Below are positions 22,609 to 34,406 of a DNA stretch of 64,000 nucleotides, one piece after another. The translations under genes were made by a program, and so were the position numbers. The stretch's first letter is position 1. Each line of letters opens with the position of its first letter. The notes beneath the pieces are model-generated. The model was not told the DNA's origin. It saw only the letters and a list, made by a program, of their open reading frames with translations, and ran no database searches. The stretch spans positions 5,402,243-5,466,242 of the forward strand of contig NC_049907.1 in assembly GCF_001411555.2 (NCBI RefSeq). The letters run 5' to 3'. The stretch comes from Juglans regia. Taxonomy: Eukaryota; Streptophyta; Magnoliopsida; Fagales; Juglandaceae.

Positions 22609-22894
22609 TCGAGGATTAAGATCGTTTATAATTAATTTTCTAATCCAAATTATAATTTTTATAATTCAGAGAGATAAACATGCAGTTAATAGATTCTACA
22701 AAGTTAATAGCCCTAACAATAAACACATGAATCTGGTTAGCATATACATTGTGTACGCGGTCTATATCTTTGAATCGTAGAAAGAGTTTGGGTCAGAAAA
22801 ATGATCTAGGGATTGTTATTCTTGTACTATCAATGAATTTCGCTGGAATTAAAATCAAGCTGCCTTTCACTTTCATTCAACCTAGTTAGTTAAT

Positions 22895-22911
22895 ATATAT
22901 AAATATATATA

Positions 22912-22942
<31 letters not shown>

Positions 22943-23078
22943 GTCTATTAGTATTGCATTGGCCTGCAGTGATTATTACAAATTATTAATACACGAACCG
23001 ACTCCTAAACAGATGCAGTGCCATTTGATAGACAAGAGGAACACGTTTTGTTTTCCTTCAATTTTCACTGGCAATGGT

Positions 23079-23130
<52 letters not shown>
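22895..23130. repeat. Two (TA)n microsatellite blocks downstream of the MATE gene
   Basis: TA-rich runs at about 22895-22942 and 23081-23130 flank a short unique stretch. Confidence 0.85.
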
Positions 23131-23133
<3 letters not shown>

Positions 23134-23156
23134 GTATTATATGAAAAATGTTTATT

Positions 23157-23418
23157 TGAGAGAAGACTAAAGGGATCGAGGGTATTATGAAGACGTTCTC
23201 ATAGAGGGTGTTTTGAGTATTGGAGTATTAGTCTACGGGAATCAAAGGGTTGGGGTTGGGGAGGTGTATTTTATTTCAACTTGATGTATTTTGGGTAGTT
23301 TTTCACGAGCTTTTTAGATCATTAGGAGCTGATCTCTAGTATGGGTTAGGTGTTTTCTTGTATACATATAGTGTACTTAACTACTCCTATTGATATTTAT
23401 AATATTTTTACTTATAAA
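23157..23418 (+). mobile_element. LINE 3' fragment with target duplication
   Basis: The segment ends with a T-rich tail, an upstream GATATTTATAATATTTTT-like stretch and an A run. It is flanked by the perfect 13-bp duplication AAAAATGTTTATT at 23144-23156 and 23419-23431. Its wording (for example GGTGTTTTCTTGTATACAT) resembles the 3' end of plant L1-type LINEs as I remember them. It is a severely 5'-truncated copy of about 262 bp with no coding part left. Confidence 0.75.
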
Positions 23419-23431
23419 AAAAATGTTTATT

Positions 23432-24051
23432 CGTGATAATGTATTTGTGATGAAAACAATAATTTGCTATAAGAATGGACTTATTCTATTCGCAAATAGT
23501 TGTTTTTATATAGACTAAACTATTTTAGTATATTTATATTATAGTATAAGTATATTATTTTATAATAATTAACTCATATTAGTATATTATTGAATATAAC
23601 TATATAAATTAAAGTTATATCACTATACTATTATATATAATCATTATATAGATAAATATATATTTTTATAAAATATTTACAATATCAGAATTGAGGACAA
23701 AGTCGAAGTCGGAGCATATATATAAAGTAGGAGTCAGGTGATCGGATCGGATTCAGTCAGAGCATAAAGTTAGGTTGTTGGATTTTTTCCACCGATTCAG
23801 TTAAGAAAACTATGTTTTTCTTCTTCTTCTGCATCTGCGTTGGCCCAACAAGATTGGTGGGCTATCTACGGAGTGAAAACTCCAAAAGTAGTACAGTGAC
23901 TTGCATTGCGTGCATACTCATCGCACATTATGTGCATGTGCAAAAACTATATTAAAGGGCCAGCCCAAGGATACGGGCAAAGCTGCCCTCGTTATTTATA
24001 TTTGGTCCCTGGCCATCTTTTCTTCTTTTTCTTTTTATCTGTTATTATTTT
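23432..24051. other. Intergenic sequence, no gene seen
   Basis: AT-rich left half. The right half (23690-24050) has mixed composition with short frames but no motif. Confidence 0.5.
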
Positions 24052-24507
24052 TGAGCATGCTACCCGCATGGTGCCCCGGTGCGGGGCGGGAGGGTTTCAT
24101 ACCCCACCTCACTACCGGGGGTGGGGTTGAAACCGCCATACCCTCTGCTCAACTCAATATCTAAATTTTTTTTTTTATTAATTTTTTTTAAATCCAAATT
24201 ATAATATAATTTAAATTATAGATTGAAACTTATATATTTAAAAAATATATAAATTCATTAGAGTTATAGTTTGAATTGTCTTACCTCCTAAACCAACCAT
24301 TATATAGGAGGCCAAGACAATATAATAGTCATAGTAATGTGGGACTTACTGTTAAGGCCCCCCATTGGGGTTAACCCGCCCCTCGCCCCAGCATGGGGTG
24401 GGGCCCCCGCCCCCGCATGGGTGGTGCGGGGTAGCCCACCCACCCATGCGGGGGAGGGGTGGACGAGGCTGGTATAGAGGGGCGAAGGGCCCCACTGCCC
24501 ACCCTTA
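24052..24507. mobile_element. Non-autonomous element with very GC-rich ends (hAT-like family)
   Basis: Both ends are strikingly G+C-rich (CCCCGGTGCGGGGCGGG near 24075; CCCCGCATGGGTGGTGCGGGG near 24412), while the centre is A+T. The right end reversed reads TAAGGGTGGGCAGTGGGG, close to the TAGGGGTG type. The left start is degenerate (TGAGCATGCTACCC) and no 8-bp duplication is visible. The copy at 39159-39705 shares the start, the A+T centre (AAATTATAATATAAT) and the block TATATAGGAGG ... ACAATAGTC. Confidence 0.55.
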
Positions 24508-25163
24508 TAACAAACCTTGTTTTCTAGACAGAAAACTATTGGGTATGTACTTCTAGAGCATGAATAATTATATGGATGGTTGCTGGATTTATAAAGAGAT
24601 AAAAAAAAACAAGTTTCATTAAATTTGCGTAATTTAGCGTGATATGTTAATTTATTTTTTATTAATAAAAGGTAATTTATAATCTAATGTATCATATTAA
24701 ACTATATTAGTTAACAAAGTTTTTTAATAAGATCGCTTTAGAACAAACATTTCTCTTTATATTTTATCACAAAATATCATATAATTTAAAATCATACATA
24801 AAATATAATTTAAATTTATATGATGATTTCTTATGATAAGATGAGAATACCATATCACATGTTAATATATACCTTAAGAATCAAGATTACCTAATAATTA
24901 CTTTTAGATTTTAAGTCTAGGGATATTTGTTGGGATGAATATGGCTGTATATAAACAATGTCACTCGACAAGCTGCTAATATCGATTCGGTCAAACTAAA
25001 GTTCGGCTCAATTCGTTAATACTCATTAACATCAAAATATGCTCAATTATTAAACAATACAATTTATAAAACTTGTATCGGCTCATATAAGTTTGAATAA
25101 TTTCATATCTATCTGTTGTTAGAATATTACATCTATATTTATAAGAAAAATGATAGTTACAGT
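24508..25163. other. AT-rich intergenic sequence
   Basis: No coding potential recognised. It may include a degenerate MITE-like block near 24640-24740. Confidence 0.4.
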
Positions 25164-25325
25164 CGTGAGTGTATTGTGAATATGTTGGATATTGTGAATA
25201 TGTTTAGATATTGTGAATATATTGTTTGGATATTGTGAATATGTTTGTTGTGAATTTAATAACATCATGTTGTGAATACATTGTGAATGTATTGGTATTT
25301 AATTGTGAATATGTTGTGAATGTAG
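25164..25325. repeat. Degenerate short tandem repeat, TTGTGAATATG type
   Basis: The word TTGTGAAT recurs about ten times in 160 bp with variable spacing (ATTGTGAATATGTT and variants). It is an irregular minisatellite. Confidence 0.8.
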
Positions 25326-25394
25326 GAGATACAATTAGGTAAATAATAGCTTTAACAAATTAATATTGCATTACGATGCTAGAATATACTATAT

Positions 25395-25935
25395 AATAAC
25401 TAACAAAAAAAATGATTAATAAATAAATAATAGCTTTAACTTGAATTTAATTTATATATACTAATATAAATTAATTAATAAGATATTATACAAAAATTTA
25501 ATTCACGATAACATACTTATTAAATAAAACATTTAAGATAAAAAAAGTATTAAGTAAGAAATAACATACTTAGTAAATAACTAATAAAAAAACAAATGAT
25601 TAATAAATAAATAATAGCTTTAACTTGGACTTAATTTATATAAATATATATAAATTAATTAATAAGATATTATACAAAAATTTAATTCATGATAACATAC
25701 TTATTAAACAAAACATTTAAGATAAAGAGTACTAAGTAAGAAATAACATACTTAGTAAATAATTTATAAATAAATAAATGATTAATAAATAAATAATAAT
25801 TTTAACTTTAATTTAATTTATATGTACTAATATAGATTAATTAATAAGATATTATATAAAAAGTTAATTCATGATAACATATTTATTAAATAAAACAAAT
25901 AACATAAAAAAGTACTAAGTAAGAAATGGACAAAG
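25395..25935. repeat. Three tandem copies of a ~185-bp AT-rich unit
   Basis: Each unit contains ATGATTAATAAATAAATAAT, ATTAATTAATAAGATATTAT and AGTAAGAAAT. Copies begin near 25403, 25593 and 25775. The array ends directly before the first tnp2-like sequence, so it may lie in the 5' part of the CACTA element. Confidence 0.8.
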
Positions 25936-25959
25936 ATATCGAGTAAAATGACCTTAATG

Positions 25960-28200
25960 TGCAGGATGAGATGGAGGATATTTATGGAGGAAATGTACGA
26001 AGGACACCTTAAGTGGCCGAGGGATTGAATCGGAGAATTTCTTTAAAATGTGGTTAGATGCAAAGCATGAGCTTTATCCTGGATGTACAAAACACAGCAA
26101 AATGTAGTTTATTGTGCGGCTGCTTCACATTAAGTCGTTGTGTGGAATGTCGACAAAAGCAATCAACATGGTCTTGGACTTGTTTCATGAGGTGTTTTTT
26201 GAAGGTTCTGCATTGTCGAAAATTTTTTATAAAACGAAACAGTTGAGAAATGAATTAGGGTTTGAGTAAAAGTCCATGCATGCATGCAAGAATGATTATG
26301 CTTTATTTTGGAAGGAGAATGAGAAAAAATAGGCTTGTCTCGTATGCGAAGAGTCGAGGTGGAAGGGTAGGAAAAATATATAGGTGAAGATTTTGCGTTA
26401 TTTCTGCTGAAACCCATATCGCAAAGGCTATATATGTCTAACAAAACAGCTCAAGATATGAGGTGGCACGATGAGAAAAGAATTAAGGATGACGAATATA
26501 TGAGGCACCCAGCTGACTCACTTGTGTGGCAAAGATTTGATGATCAATAGCCAGAGTTTGGCAACAAAGCTCGTAATGTGCATCTAGAACTAACAATGGA
26601 TGGATTCAATCCCTTTGGCAATATGAGTACAAGTTATAATACTTAGCTTGTAGTGTTGATTCCGTTTAATCTTTCACCATAGAGGTGCATGAAGGTGCCA
26701 AACTTTCTATTAACTTTACTTATCCCCGGCCCAAAATTACTTGTGAATGATATTGACATATTAATGTAGCCGTTAATTGAAGAGTTGAAAGATCTATGAG
26801 AAATAGGAGTTAGAACTTTTGATGCATATACGTCGACATCTTTCCAGATGCATGCTACAGTAATGTGGATAATAAATGATTTTTCAGCATATGGGAACCT
26901 TTCTAGTTGGAGTACTAAAGAGAAGTTAGCATGTCCCACATGTAATAAAAAAACCGTTAGTGAGTGGCTAATATATTAGCAGAAGATGTGCTTCATGGGC
27001 CGTTGACGTTATTTGTCAGCAAATTATGCATGGCGAAGGGAATGCACTAAATTTGATGGGAGAGTTGAAAACAGAACTATATCAAAGGAGTTGACTGGGG
27101 ACGAGATAGTCGAACAGTTATGAGAAGTTAGAGCGAATAATTTTGGCCAAGTTTGGGGAAAGAACAATAGAAAACGAGGCTCTACAGAATTGAATTGGAC
27201 AAAGTGTAGCATTTTCTTTAACTTGTCATATTGGTCATCATGCATATTGTGACATAGTTTGGATGTAATGTACATAAAAAAGAATATTTGTGACAATGTT
27301 CTGGGAACATTGACGTGCATTAAAAAAAAGATGAATGACAATATTAAGACGAGAAAAGATATTGAGATAATGAGAATTAAACATAATCTGCACTTGCGAA
27401 TGGAAGGCAATATGGTGGTTATGCCATATGCATGTTTTACGATGACAAGAGATGAGATGAAGGATTTTTGCAAATGGTTGCAAGGTGTGAAGTTGCCAGA
27501 TGATTATGCATCTAATCTCGGTAAATGCGTGAGCCCTGATGACTGAAAAATAAATGGATTGAAAAGTCATGATTGTCATGTATTTTTGCAGAAATTGTTA
27601 CTGATGGGAATTCGTGGTAAACTAACTTCTAATGTACGTGTCGCCATAATTGAACTTTGCATATTTTTCAAAGATTTGTGCTCTCGGGTTGTAAATCAAG
27701 ATATGTTACGAAAGTTAGAAGAAGAAATTGCTACTATACTGTGTAAATTCAAGCAGATATTTTCACCATCATTTTTTGATGTAATGATCCATTTAACAAT
27801 ACATCTACCTTAGGAGGTAATGTTGGGTGGCCCGGTGCAAATCCGTTGGATGTATCCAGTTGAAAGATATTTAAATAAATTGAACCGCACTATTGGGAAT
27901 AAAGCTCGAGTTGAGGGTTCATTAGCAGAGGCTTATATACACGATGAATAGTTGACATTTTGCTCTCTATATATTCGTGGTGTTGAGACACGATTTAATC
28001 GTGAATAGCGGGATTTTGATCTTGCTGCTCCTCTCCCTCGTGAGCTATTAGTGCTTTCCCAGGATGTACGACCCTTGGGTGCACAGATAGGATATGATTT
28101 AATTGGTGGAGAGTTAGTAAAAGTTCAGTGGTACGTGTTGAATAATTGTCATGAGATTGATGACTATCTCAAGTATTTTGCTACATACTTAGAATAATTC
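25960..28200 (+). pseudogene. tnp2-like CACTA transposase pseudogene
   Basis: Recognisable pieces in order: FKMWLDAKHELYPGC near 26040; the acidic and cysteine-rich part WKENEKK near 26310; KTAQDMRWHDEKR near 26440; MDGFNPFGNMSTSY near 26600; NDIDI and a PLIEELK-like stretch near 26750; ANLSGWST- and CPTCN-like parts to about 26950. The DUF4218-like part follows: MRIKHNLHLR, KGLKSHDCHVFLQKLL and GGPVQIRWMYPVERYL at 27260-27900. These are hallmarks of the catalytic protein of En/Spm elements, which cuts at the element ends. Several in-frame stops and frameshifts break it (for example TGA at 27544 and TAG before 28000). Confidence 0.85.
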
Positions 28201-28719
28201 TAATTAAAAAAATTATTATATAACATATTATACAATGCACATATCCTATTCTTTTGTACTTCTATACAGTGAGTACATGAACAAACTTAGGGCAGAAGGT
28301 GTAGAGAAAATAGAGGTGAGACACGAAAAAGAATTTTCCTGATGGTTTGAGCAACGCGTATGCATTTTAAATGTCTCATGACTTAAAATCACTTTGAACC
28401 ATTTTAATTCTTGTTTACTTTTAATAATTTTGTTACAATTTCAATTGTTAGATTTTGGAATAACTTGCTAATGATCCTGCATTAGTTTCTTTTGTAGTGC
28501 ATGCATATGCAGTTGGCCTATGGTCCTTTACAAAGAGCACTTCGATATACTGTATGCACAGTTTGAGGTTATAAATTCCATACTATGAACCGTTAACATA
28601 ATCGAAAGACGTAAAACTGTGGTGTGTTGGTCGAAGGAAGTCATAGAACAGATGACATTGACTACTATGATGTCATACGTGACATTATCTGATTAAAATA
28701 CCTGGGTGAGAATGTGATA

Positions 28720-29310
28720 TATGTTTTTAAATGTGATTGGTAGGATATAGGCGGTGGTCGGGTTTCGATACATATGAATAGTCACTTTATGAATGTCAAT
28801 ACTGCATGTAAATGATATGAAGATGATCCATTCGTATTGGCTTGTCAAGCTACCCAAGTCTATTACTTGGTTGATCCAATGAAAGGGGTCGATGAAGATA
28901 ATAGAGAGATAACTTGGTGAGTCGTACAAAAATTTATGCCTCAAAATATATATGATGCAGGAATGGTAGCGGATCACGAACATAGTGGATATGAAGATAA
29001 CACTCCGATTATAGAGGCCTACCAAAAAGATGGAGAGGGTATAAATTTATTTGTTGACCTCAGTGCACTTGAACTAATCCCCTTATGTAGAGATGATGTC
29101 CAACTTGTACATCTCGATCCATTCGTATTAAATGATCATTCAGTTCATGAAAAATGTGATGAGGAAGAAGATGAAGAAGGAGAGTCTGAAGACGAAAAAG
29201 AAGAGTCCGAAGAGGAAGTTGATGAAGAAGATGAAGATGATGAGGAGGAAGATGTTATTGAAGTCGATTATGAAATAAGCATGGAAAATACATTTGGAAA
29301 TGAAGAATAA
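28720..29310 (+). pseudogene. DUF4216-like C-terminal part of the tnp2 ORF, with acidic tail
   Basis: A frame reading KCDW...GGGRVSIHMN, DDPFVLACQATQVYYLVDP and VVQKFMPQNIYDA matches the layout of the DUF4216 domain found at the end of plant tnp2-type proteins. A long Asp/Glu run (residues from about 76 to 115 of the frame beginning at 28936) and a stop at 29308 follow. Stops at 28819 and 28918 break the first part. Confidence 0.75.
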
Positions 29311-29399
29311 AAGTATTATGTATTTTATTTACATAGGTGACAATACAATACATTTTTTTATAATTTATTCTATACTAATTTTTTTAAAAATATTAATCA

Positions 29400-31020
29400 T
29401 TTTCAAGGATGCTACCAAAACGATAATGAAGAAATGTGCATCCTCCCGCAAGTCCCGAACCCTTTCATGTTCCTCAACTGAGGACTCCACTTCTGAACAA
29501 GTTAGTACACAGGAGACAGATAGCCAATCGACACATACCAGTAAGGAAATTTTGCTAATAATTAATTATATTTCATTATTTTGGGAACTGTATTTAATTA
29601 TTTTAAAAATATTAGCTGATGTTTTTTCACGTCGCAGACGTGGCTACACACATGGCCTTGCTCTTGAAAGAGATAGAAGGCACAAAAAAATCAAGGTCAA
29701 CATTCATGATAACTTCACTGGAGGAGTGGATGATAGTGCAGCATCGCTTGCCTCTTATGTTGGCACACTAATATGAGATTATGCCCTATTTTATGTGCGA
29801 TCATAAAGAGATGTTTTGAATGAGGTGAATGATCAAATTCAGAGTCGTGGTGAGTTTATATATGAACATAAATTTATTTAGAGATGTTTTGATTTCATAT
29901 TTTTGACGTAATTCACTTCTTAGGATGAATTTGACCTCAATTTTGGTCATAGCGAGGATGTGCAAACTGTGAACAAGCTGATGACTATATTATTTTGGCA
30001 TCACAAGGGAAGATGTCATGACCATTTAAAGAAGTTTGAGACGTTGGAAGAGGATGTACAATCTCCTTTTCAAAAAATGAAGTTCGACGATTGAAGGAAG
30101 TGTTTTGATCTTTTCGCAAGTCCAGATTATCAGGTATTTTAGATTTATTCCCTCTATGTTATTTACATCTATATTGGTTTCATATATTATATTTAATATT
30201 GTTAATTTCTTCTACAACACTTAAGTTCTATCAATGAACAGAATAGAACGGCTTTGACAATCCACCATTGCGTCAACTCATGGTCATTCCAACGTTTTGC
30301 TGATAAAATGTTAATTGATAACTTATTAATTCTCACTCATTTTTATCATATTCTTTTATTTAAGTACTAACATTATTATTTAAATTTAATAATGTGACTT
30401 TGTTAGAGGCATGATGATTCTTAAAATTTCTTCATTTTTTATGTATATGATGTTACTCACACTGATGAGCATAGTGAGTGAATTGATCCTGTTGTTAAAA
30501 ATAATTATGTAAATGATGTTATTTTATGTGACTAAATTATGCAACATGTGAATTCATATTATGTTTGATTCCTCATTTTTTTAATATGTGAGCTTTATTA
30601 TCATATTTTTGTTGTAATTGCAGGAAAAAAATGATTGAAATCCAATCAGCCTCTGAGGAATCCTTTCCTAGTGACATAGACATATTCAATCAAGTGCTCG
30701 AGACCAAATTTGGTTTGGTAAGAGGTTTGTGACGTTCTTGCAAGCGTGTCGATTCATCCTCCAAGACCTCGACTTCGGAATTTAATAAAGATTTAGATGC
30801 AGAACACCAAGAAATTGAGCAAATGAAGTTGAGATAGTAGGAGTTGGTGTCTCTCTTATTGCAACAGTCTGATTTAGAGACGAGTTTGTTGGTGCAACAA
30901 AGAGACCACGATGAGAGAATACGCATTGAAGTCCAAGAGCATGTACAAAGGGAGATGATATTCCAAATGGAACGTGTTATGTCAATTTACCAAGATCGTA
31001 GTGGGCGAGAAAAGAAAAAA
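29400..31020 (+). pseudogene. TNPA / Ptta-En-Spm-like second protein, decayed
   Basis: Exon-like pieces: a Ser/Thr-rich start near 29430; RRRRGYTHGLALERDRRHKK near 29635; VNDQIQSRG near 29825; DEFDLNFG and LFWHHKGR near 29930-30010; then, after an AG acceptor near 30625, a C-terminal coiled-coil-like part (SASEESFPSDIDIFNQV, QEIEQMKLR, RDHDERIRIEVQEHVQREM) to about 31000. This is the layout of the DNA-binding accessory protein of CACTA elements. Stops interrupt nearly every piece. The C-terminal part is repeated, inverted, at 36200-36600. Confidence 0.75.
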
Positions 31021-31179
31021 AATGATCAATATATCATTATCATTATCAGTATTAGAAACTTTTATTGTCTATTTTGCAACTCTATAAGACATTATTAGTT
31101 GTTACATTTACGGTGTAATATGAAATAATTTGTATGTTTTTTAATTTTTTGAAATTACTATCTCTGATCATAATGTTCG

Positions 31180-31783
31180 CACGTAAAGAATAAACGTTCG
31201 AGATTCACGTTCGAACAAAATGCCAGCGAATTCAAACAAAACGTTCGAATGTAAGACATTACGTTCACATATTTTTACGCACAAACAATCTACACATTCG
31301 AATGATGAGAATTGATACGTTCGAACGACAAACTAACATCCGAACGTTAAAAATTATACATTTGAACCCTTCACCTTTAACATCCGAATGTTACATTCAA
31401 ATGCCCTTGAGTTAACATTTGAACATAAATATCATTTGTGCGAAACAAAAACAACAAACATCAATTTTTTCACGTGCAAATGTTAATCAGCCGGGTTAAC
31501 GTTTGAACGTCAGTTTATACGTTCGAATGTTATTTTCTATGACGGTTTTTTAAATGTAACAAAAAATCATCACGTTCGAACGTTACATCTCACGGAAGAC
31601 TTTCAACCATCACAAAAAAATTTTTTGTGACGATTGAACAGTAAACCGTCACAAAAAAATTCTGTGACGCCTTTTAGGTGACAGTCATGGCGATGGTCAA
31701 ACCGTCAGAAAAATTTTTTGTGATGGTTTGCTTATTTTTTATGACGATTTCATCCATCACAAAAACCAAATTCTGTTATAGTG
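31180..31783 (+). repeat. CACTA 3' subterminal repeats and terminus
   Basis: The motif ACGTTCGAA and close variants recur more than ten times between 31180 and 31580. They are followed by TGTGACGGTTT-type repeats (both orientations) and the terminal CACTATAACAG (reverse strand). In En/Spm elements such repeats are binding sites for the TNPA-type protein. Confidence 0.8.
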
Positions 31784-33413
31784 AATGGCTTGCATGCATG
31801 CCTGGGTTGTTGGCATAAAGGTGGGACGTAAAGATCACAAAGAAAAGAAAATTAAGAAACCAACCTCAGATCGGGATTTGTTACTTTTTTTTGTTGATCC
31901 AAACTACATATTCCATTCATAATTTTGTCAGAGGGACATGTACACTACGTAGATTCCATTCATGTATTTGATGTTGCACACGTGTTTATGTACTAGTAAA
32001 ATCCTGATGCATGAGGATTCGAGTCAGATAATGCTGAGTTGTCAAATTGTATGTTGACTGTGCTGAAATACCTTGAGGTGGCAGATCAATGCAAAGATGG
32101 CAGGAAATCGTGATGTGTCCTTGATTGTGGTAGTTTTGGGCACGTTTCGGTATTTTGGCTATAACTTTGGCTACGGGTATCAGAATCGCGCATATGATCC
32201 CAATTCGGAAAACTCTTTTCGGTGCGCACGTCGTGGGTACCTAGCTATGCTTGATGTGCCTCAATTTTTAGGCCAAATTATACCGTTTTCCTCTCTAAAT
32301 TCCTATTTTTAGTTATTTTTTTACTTTTTATGGTAATATTTCATTTATTGTTTAGGCAATGATTCTGAACTTGATTTGTATTAGAGTTTTGGAAGATTAC
32401 TTATTTTATTACGTATTTAATTTTGGCATGATTATTGAAATTTTTCTATTTTTGGTAAAATTTTGATACGGTTGATTTTTAACTATTACAGTCCGGCTTG
32501 TGGGTTAACTGGACGGTTGTTGAATTTTGATAATTTTGAATTAAACATTAGAGGCATTTGGTTGCGTTTTTGGGCTATTCACTTGTCTTATTTACTGTAA
32601 ATTATTTGTTGAAATTAGTATGCAGAATAATCACTATTCTTTCTAACGTCAAATCCACACCTTGTACCTATCTCTCTGAATTGTATAATTAAGAATATAG
32701 AAAATCTCAATCCAACCCAGCTTAATTCCCTACTTTAATCTCTAATCAACCAGCATCTCCAGAAATAATAATGGAAAATATATATCTGAATTAGCAGTAG
32801 AATAATTACTGAGCTGCAAACAGGGAAAACCTCAAAAATGAAAAAATTCTACCAACCATATTTCTCACTTTTTTCTAACTATAATAAGGTACTCGCAATA
32901 TTATTCATCAACCTTAAATTTTTCTTAAAATAATAAAGATTGATTCAAAAGTGCAAAATGCAATATATTTTTTGATACGTACTATAGTAAAATGAGAGTC
33001 TAATACGTACATTACTCAAAGAATAAAGAAAAACAAAAGTGTTGATCCCACCCTCAGCCCTTACATAAAGAACGGGCACAAGCTAGCTAAATCTATGAAC
33101 GTTTATCGATCATTATCACAGAAACTGCAGTCTCTGTCCTTATCCAGTAGTTTCTAGTACTCATCTTTATCCGTCCCTACGTCGTGCATGGATCCCTCCA
33201 ATAAACCAAAAGAGATTGATTGGGCATCTCCAAATACTGCCAATATAAGAAATGAATGCTCCAATTTCATATTTTTATTTTTGTTGATTCCAAAAGTGTT
33301 CCTAGTTATACGATCATCCGAGAATTTCTGTAGAAATCATGCAACTTATATTTATGAACAAAATACATTAATCTACCCATATATCCAAAAGAATTGATAT
33401 CTTTACGAGAAGA
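31784..33413. other. Intergenic sequence, no gene seen
   Basis: The frame at 32073-32312 (+) has no known motif. The right end borders the 3' side of the ANTH gene, so its 3' UTR and polyadenylation signals should lie near 33100-33413. Confidence 0.5.
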
Positions 33414-34406
33414 CTATACAACCCGAAATGAGGATTTTCGCATCATGAATCTTCCGCCATCAGAACTCTCGCCCGCTTTTCCTCTCGTCACCGTAATCAC
33501 CAATTTTCCCTCATCTTTCTCAGTCCCAACTCCATCCTTAATCTCGCTTACAAAAGCCCAAAAGCTCTCCATCACCGTTCCTTTTCTGCTGGACAACTCA
33601 AATAGCCTCTCTTTGCAATTCTCCAACCTTCTCAAAGTGCAGACCAGCTCGACCGATTCACCAAAACTCAAGCCACTCAGCCTCTCCCTAAACTCGGTGA
33701 CTCTGACCGAAACCTCGTTTATGGCAGATAAATGATCCTCACCCACAATACCCATTATCTGATTTACCAATTTGTTTACTTTTACATGCAAAGAGTCCGG
33801 TCTTTTACAGATCTCTTCCATCAGTCCCACCAAAGAAACAATTTGCATTAGCAAATAAGAATTTGTAAGTGCTGAGATTTTTTCTTCTTGCTTATCTTTA
33901 TCTATACTGCATGAAGAGGAAGCAAAAAAGTATCCCAAAACTCTAGAGGTAGACAAAATGATTTCTATGTACTGAGCGTACCATCGTACCCACGAGGAGA
34001 GCTCCCAAGTTAAGGGGCTCGAATTGTCACGGAAGTTCGAGAGATTCAGATAGTTTCTGCCGCTGGTGAAGGGGCGGATGGATAGCTGGTCCAGTAGGAT
34101 GAATTCGCCGTGCTTGACAACGTGATGGACGATGAGGAGGCACTTGAGGGCGACGGAGGAGTCGCGGGTTCTCTGGAGACGGTCCATGACAAACTCGACG
34201 GCGGTGGCGGCGGTGGCGCGTGAGCTGTGGCCAAAGGAAAGGATGGTATCGATATGTTTGTTGTCGGCAGGGTCGTGGGTGGTGGCGCGGAGGAGGGCTA
34301 GATGCAGAGAGAGGTTGGTGGGTTTTGAGAGAATTGCTGCTTTGCTTTGGGAGACATTGCCCTTGATCATGCCGACGACGTCTTTGATCTTTGCTGTGAG
34401 TCCCAT
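33414..34406 (-). CDS. ANTH-domain clathrin assembly protein (AP180 N-terminal homology), single exon
   Basis: The 330-residue protein is expected to bind phosphoinositides at the membrane and recruit clathrin during endocytosis. The N-terminal ANTH region is clear: SLHLALLRATTHDPADNKHI (33-52), ILSFGHSS (55-62), a long helical stretch with VALKCLLIVHHVVKHGEFIL (85-104), and LSSWVRWYAQYIE (136-148). The rest is helical up to the basic C-tail (FMMRKSSFRVV). It is shorter than AP180/CALM proteins and lacks a long C-terminal part with clathrin or AP2 motifs. Short single-exon members are common in plants, and the layout resembles the group Arabidopsis annotations call putative clathrin assembly protein At4g40080-like (from memory). 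The ATG at 34404-34406 gives the typical MGL start. The gene lies between two inverted CACTA 3' ends. Confidence 0.93.
   Translation of the reverse strand: MGLTAKIKDVVGMIKGNVSQSKAAILSKPTNLSLHLALLRATTHDPADNKHIDTILSFGHSSRATAATAVEFVMDRLQRTRDSSVALKCLLIVHHVVKHGEFILLDQLSIRPFTSGRNYLNLSNFRDNSSPLTWELSSWVRWYAQYIEIILSTSRVLGYFFASSSCSIDKDKQEEKISALTNSYLLMQIVSLVGLMEEICKRPDSLHVKVNKLVNQIMGIVGEDHLSAINEVSVRVTEFRERLSGLSFGESVELVCTLRRLENCKERLFELSSRKGTVMESFWAFVSEIKDGVGTEKDEGKLVITVTRGKAGESSDGGRFMMRKSSFRVV

Larger units (their letters stand above)
25936..31783 (+). mobile_element. Decayed CACTA (En/Spm) transposon
   Basis: Order along the plus strand: tnp2-like transposase remains, a DUF4216-like block with an acidic tail, TNPA/Ptta-like remains, subterminal repeats and a terminus. 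Reversed, the right end begins CACTATAACAGAATTTGG, the CACTA signature, and ends exactly at 31783. The trinucleotide AAT that follows is a candidate duplication. The left terminus was not found, so 25936 is only where element-derived coding sequence becomes recognisable. Many stops and frameshifts make it non-functional. Confidence 0.85.

Noticed and set aside
31965..31995. Possible third Helitron 3' end (ACACGTGT then CTAGT)
   Set aside because: The palindrome has no loop, so the hairpin is not of the Helitron type, and it does not match the other two ends.
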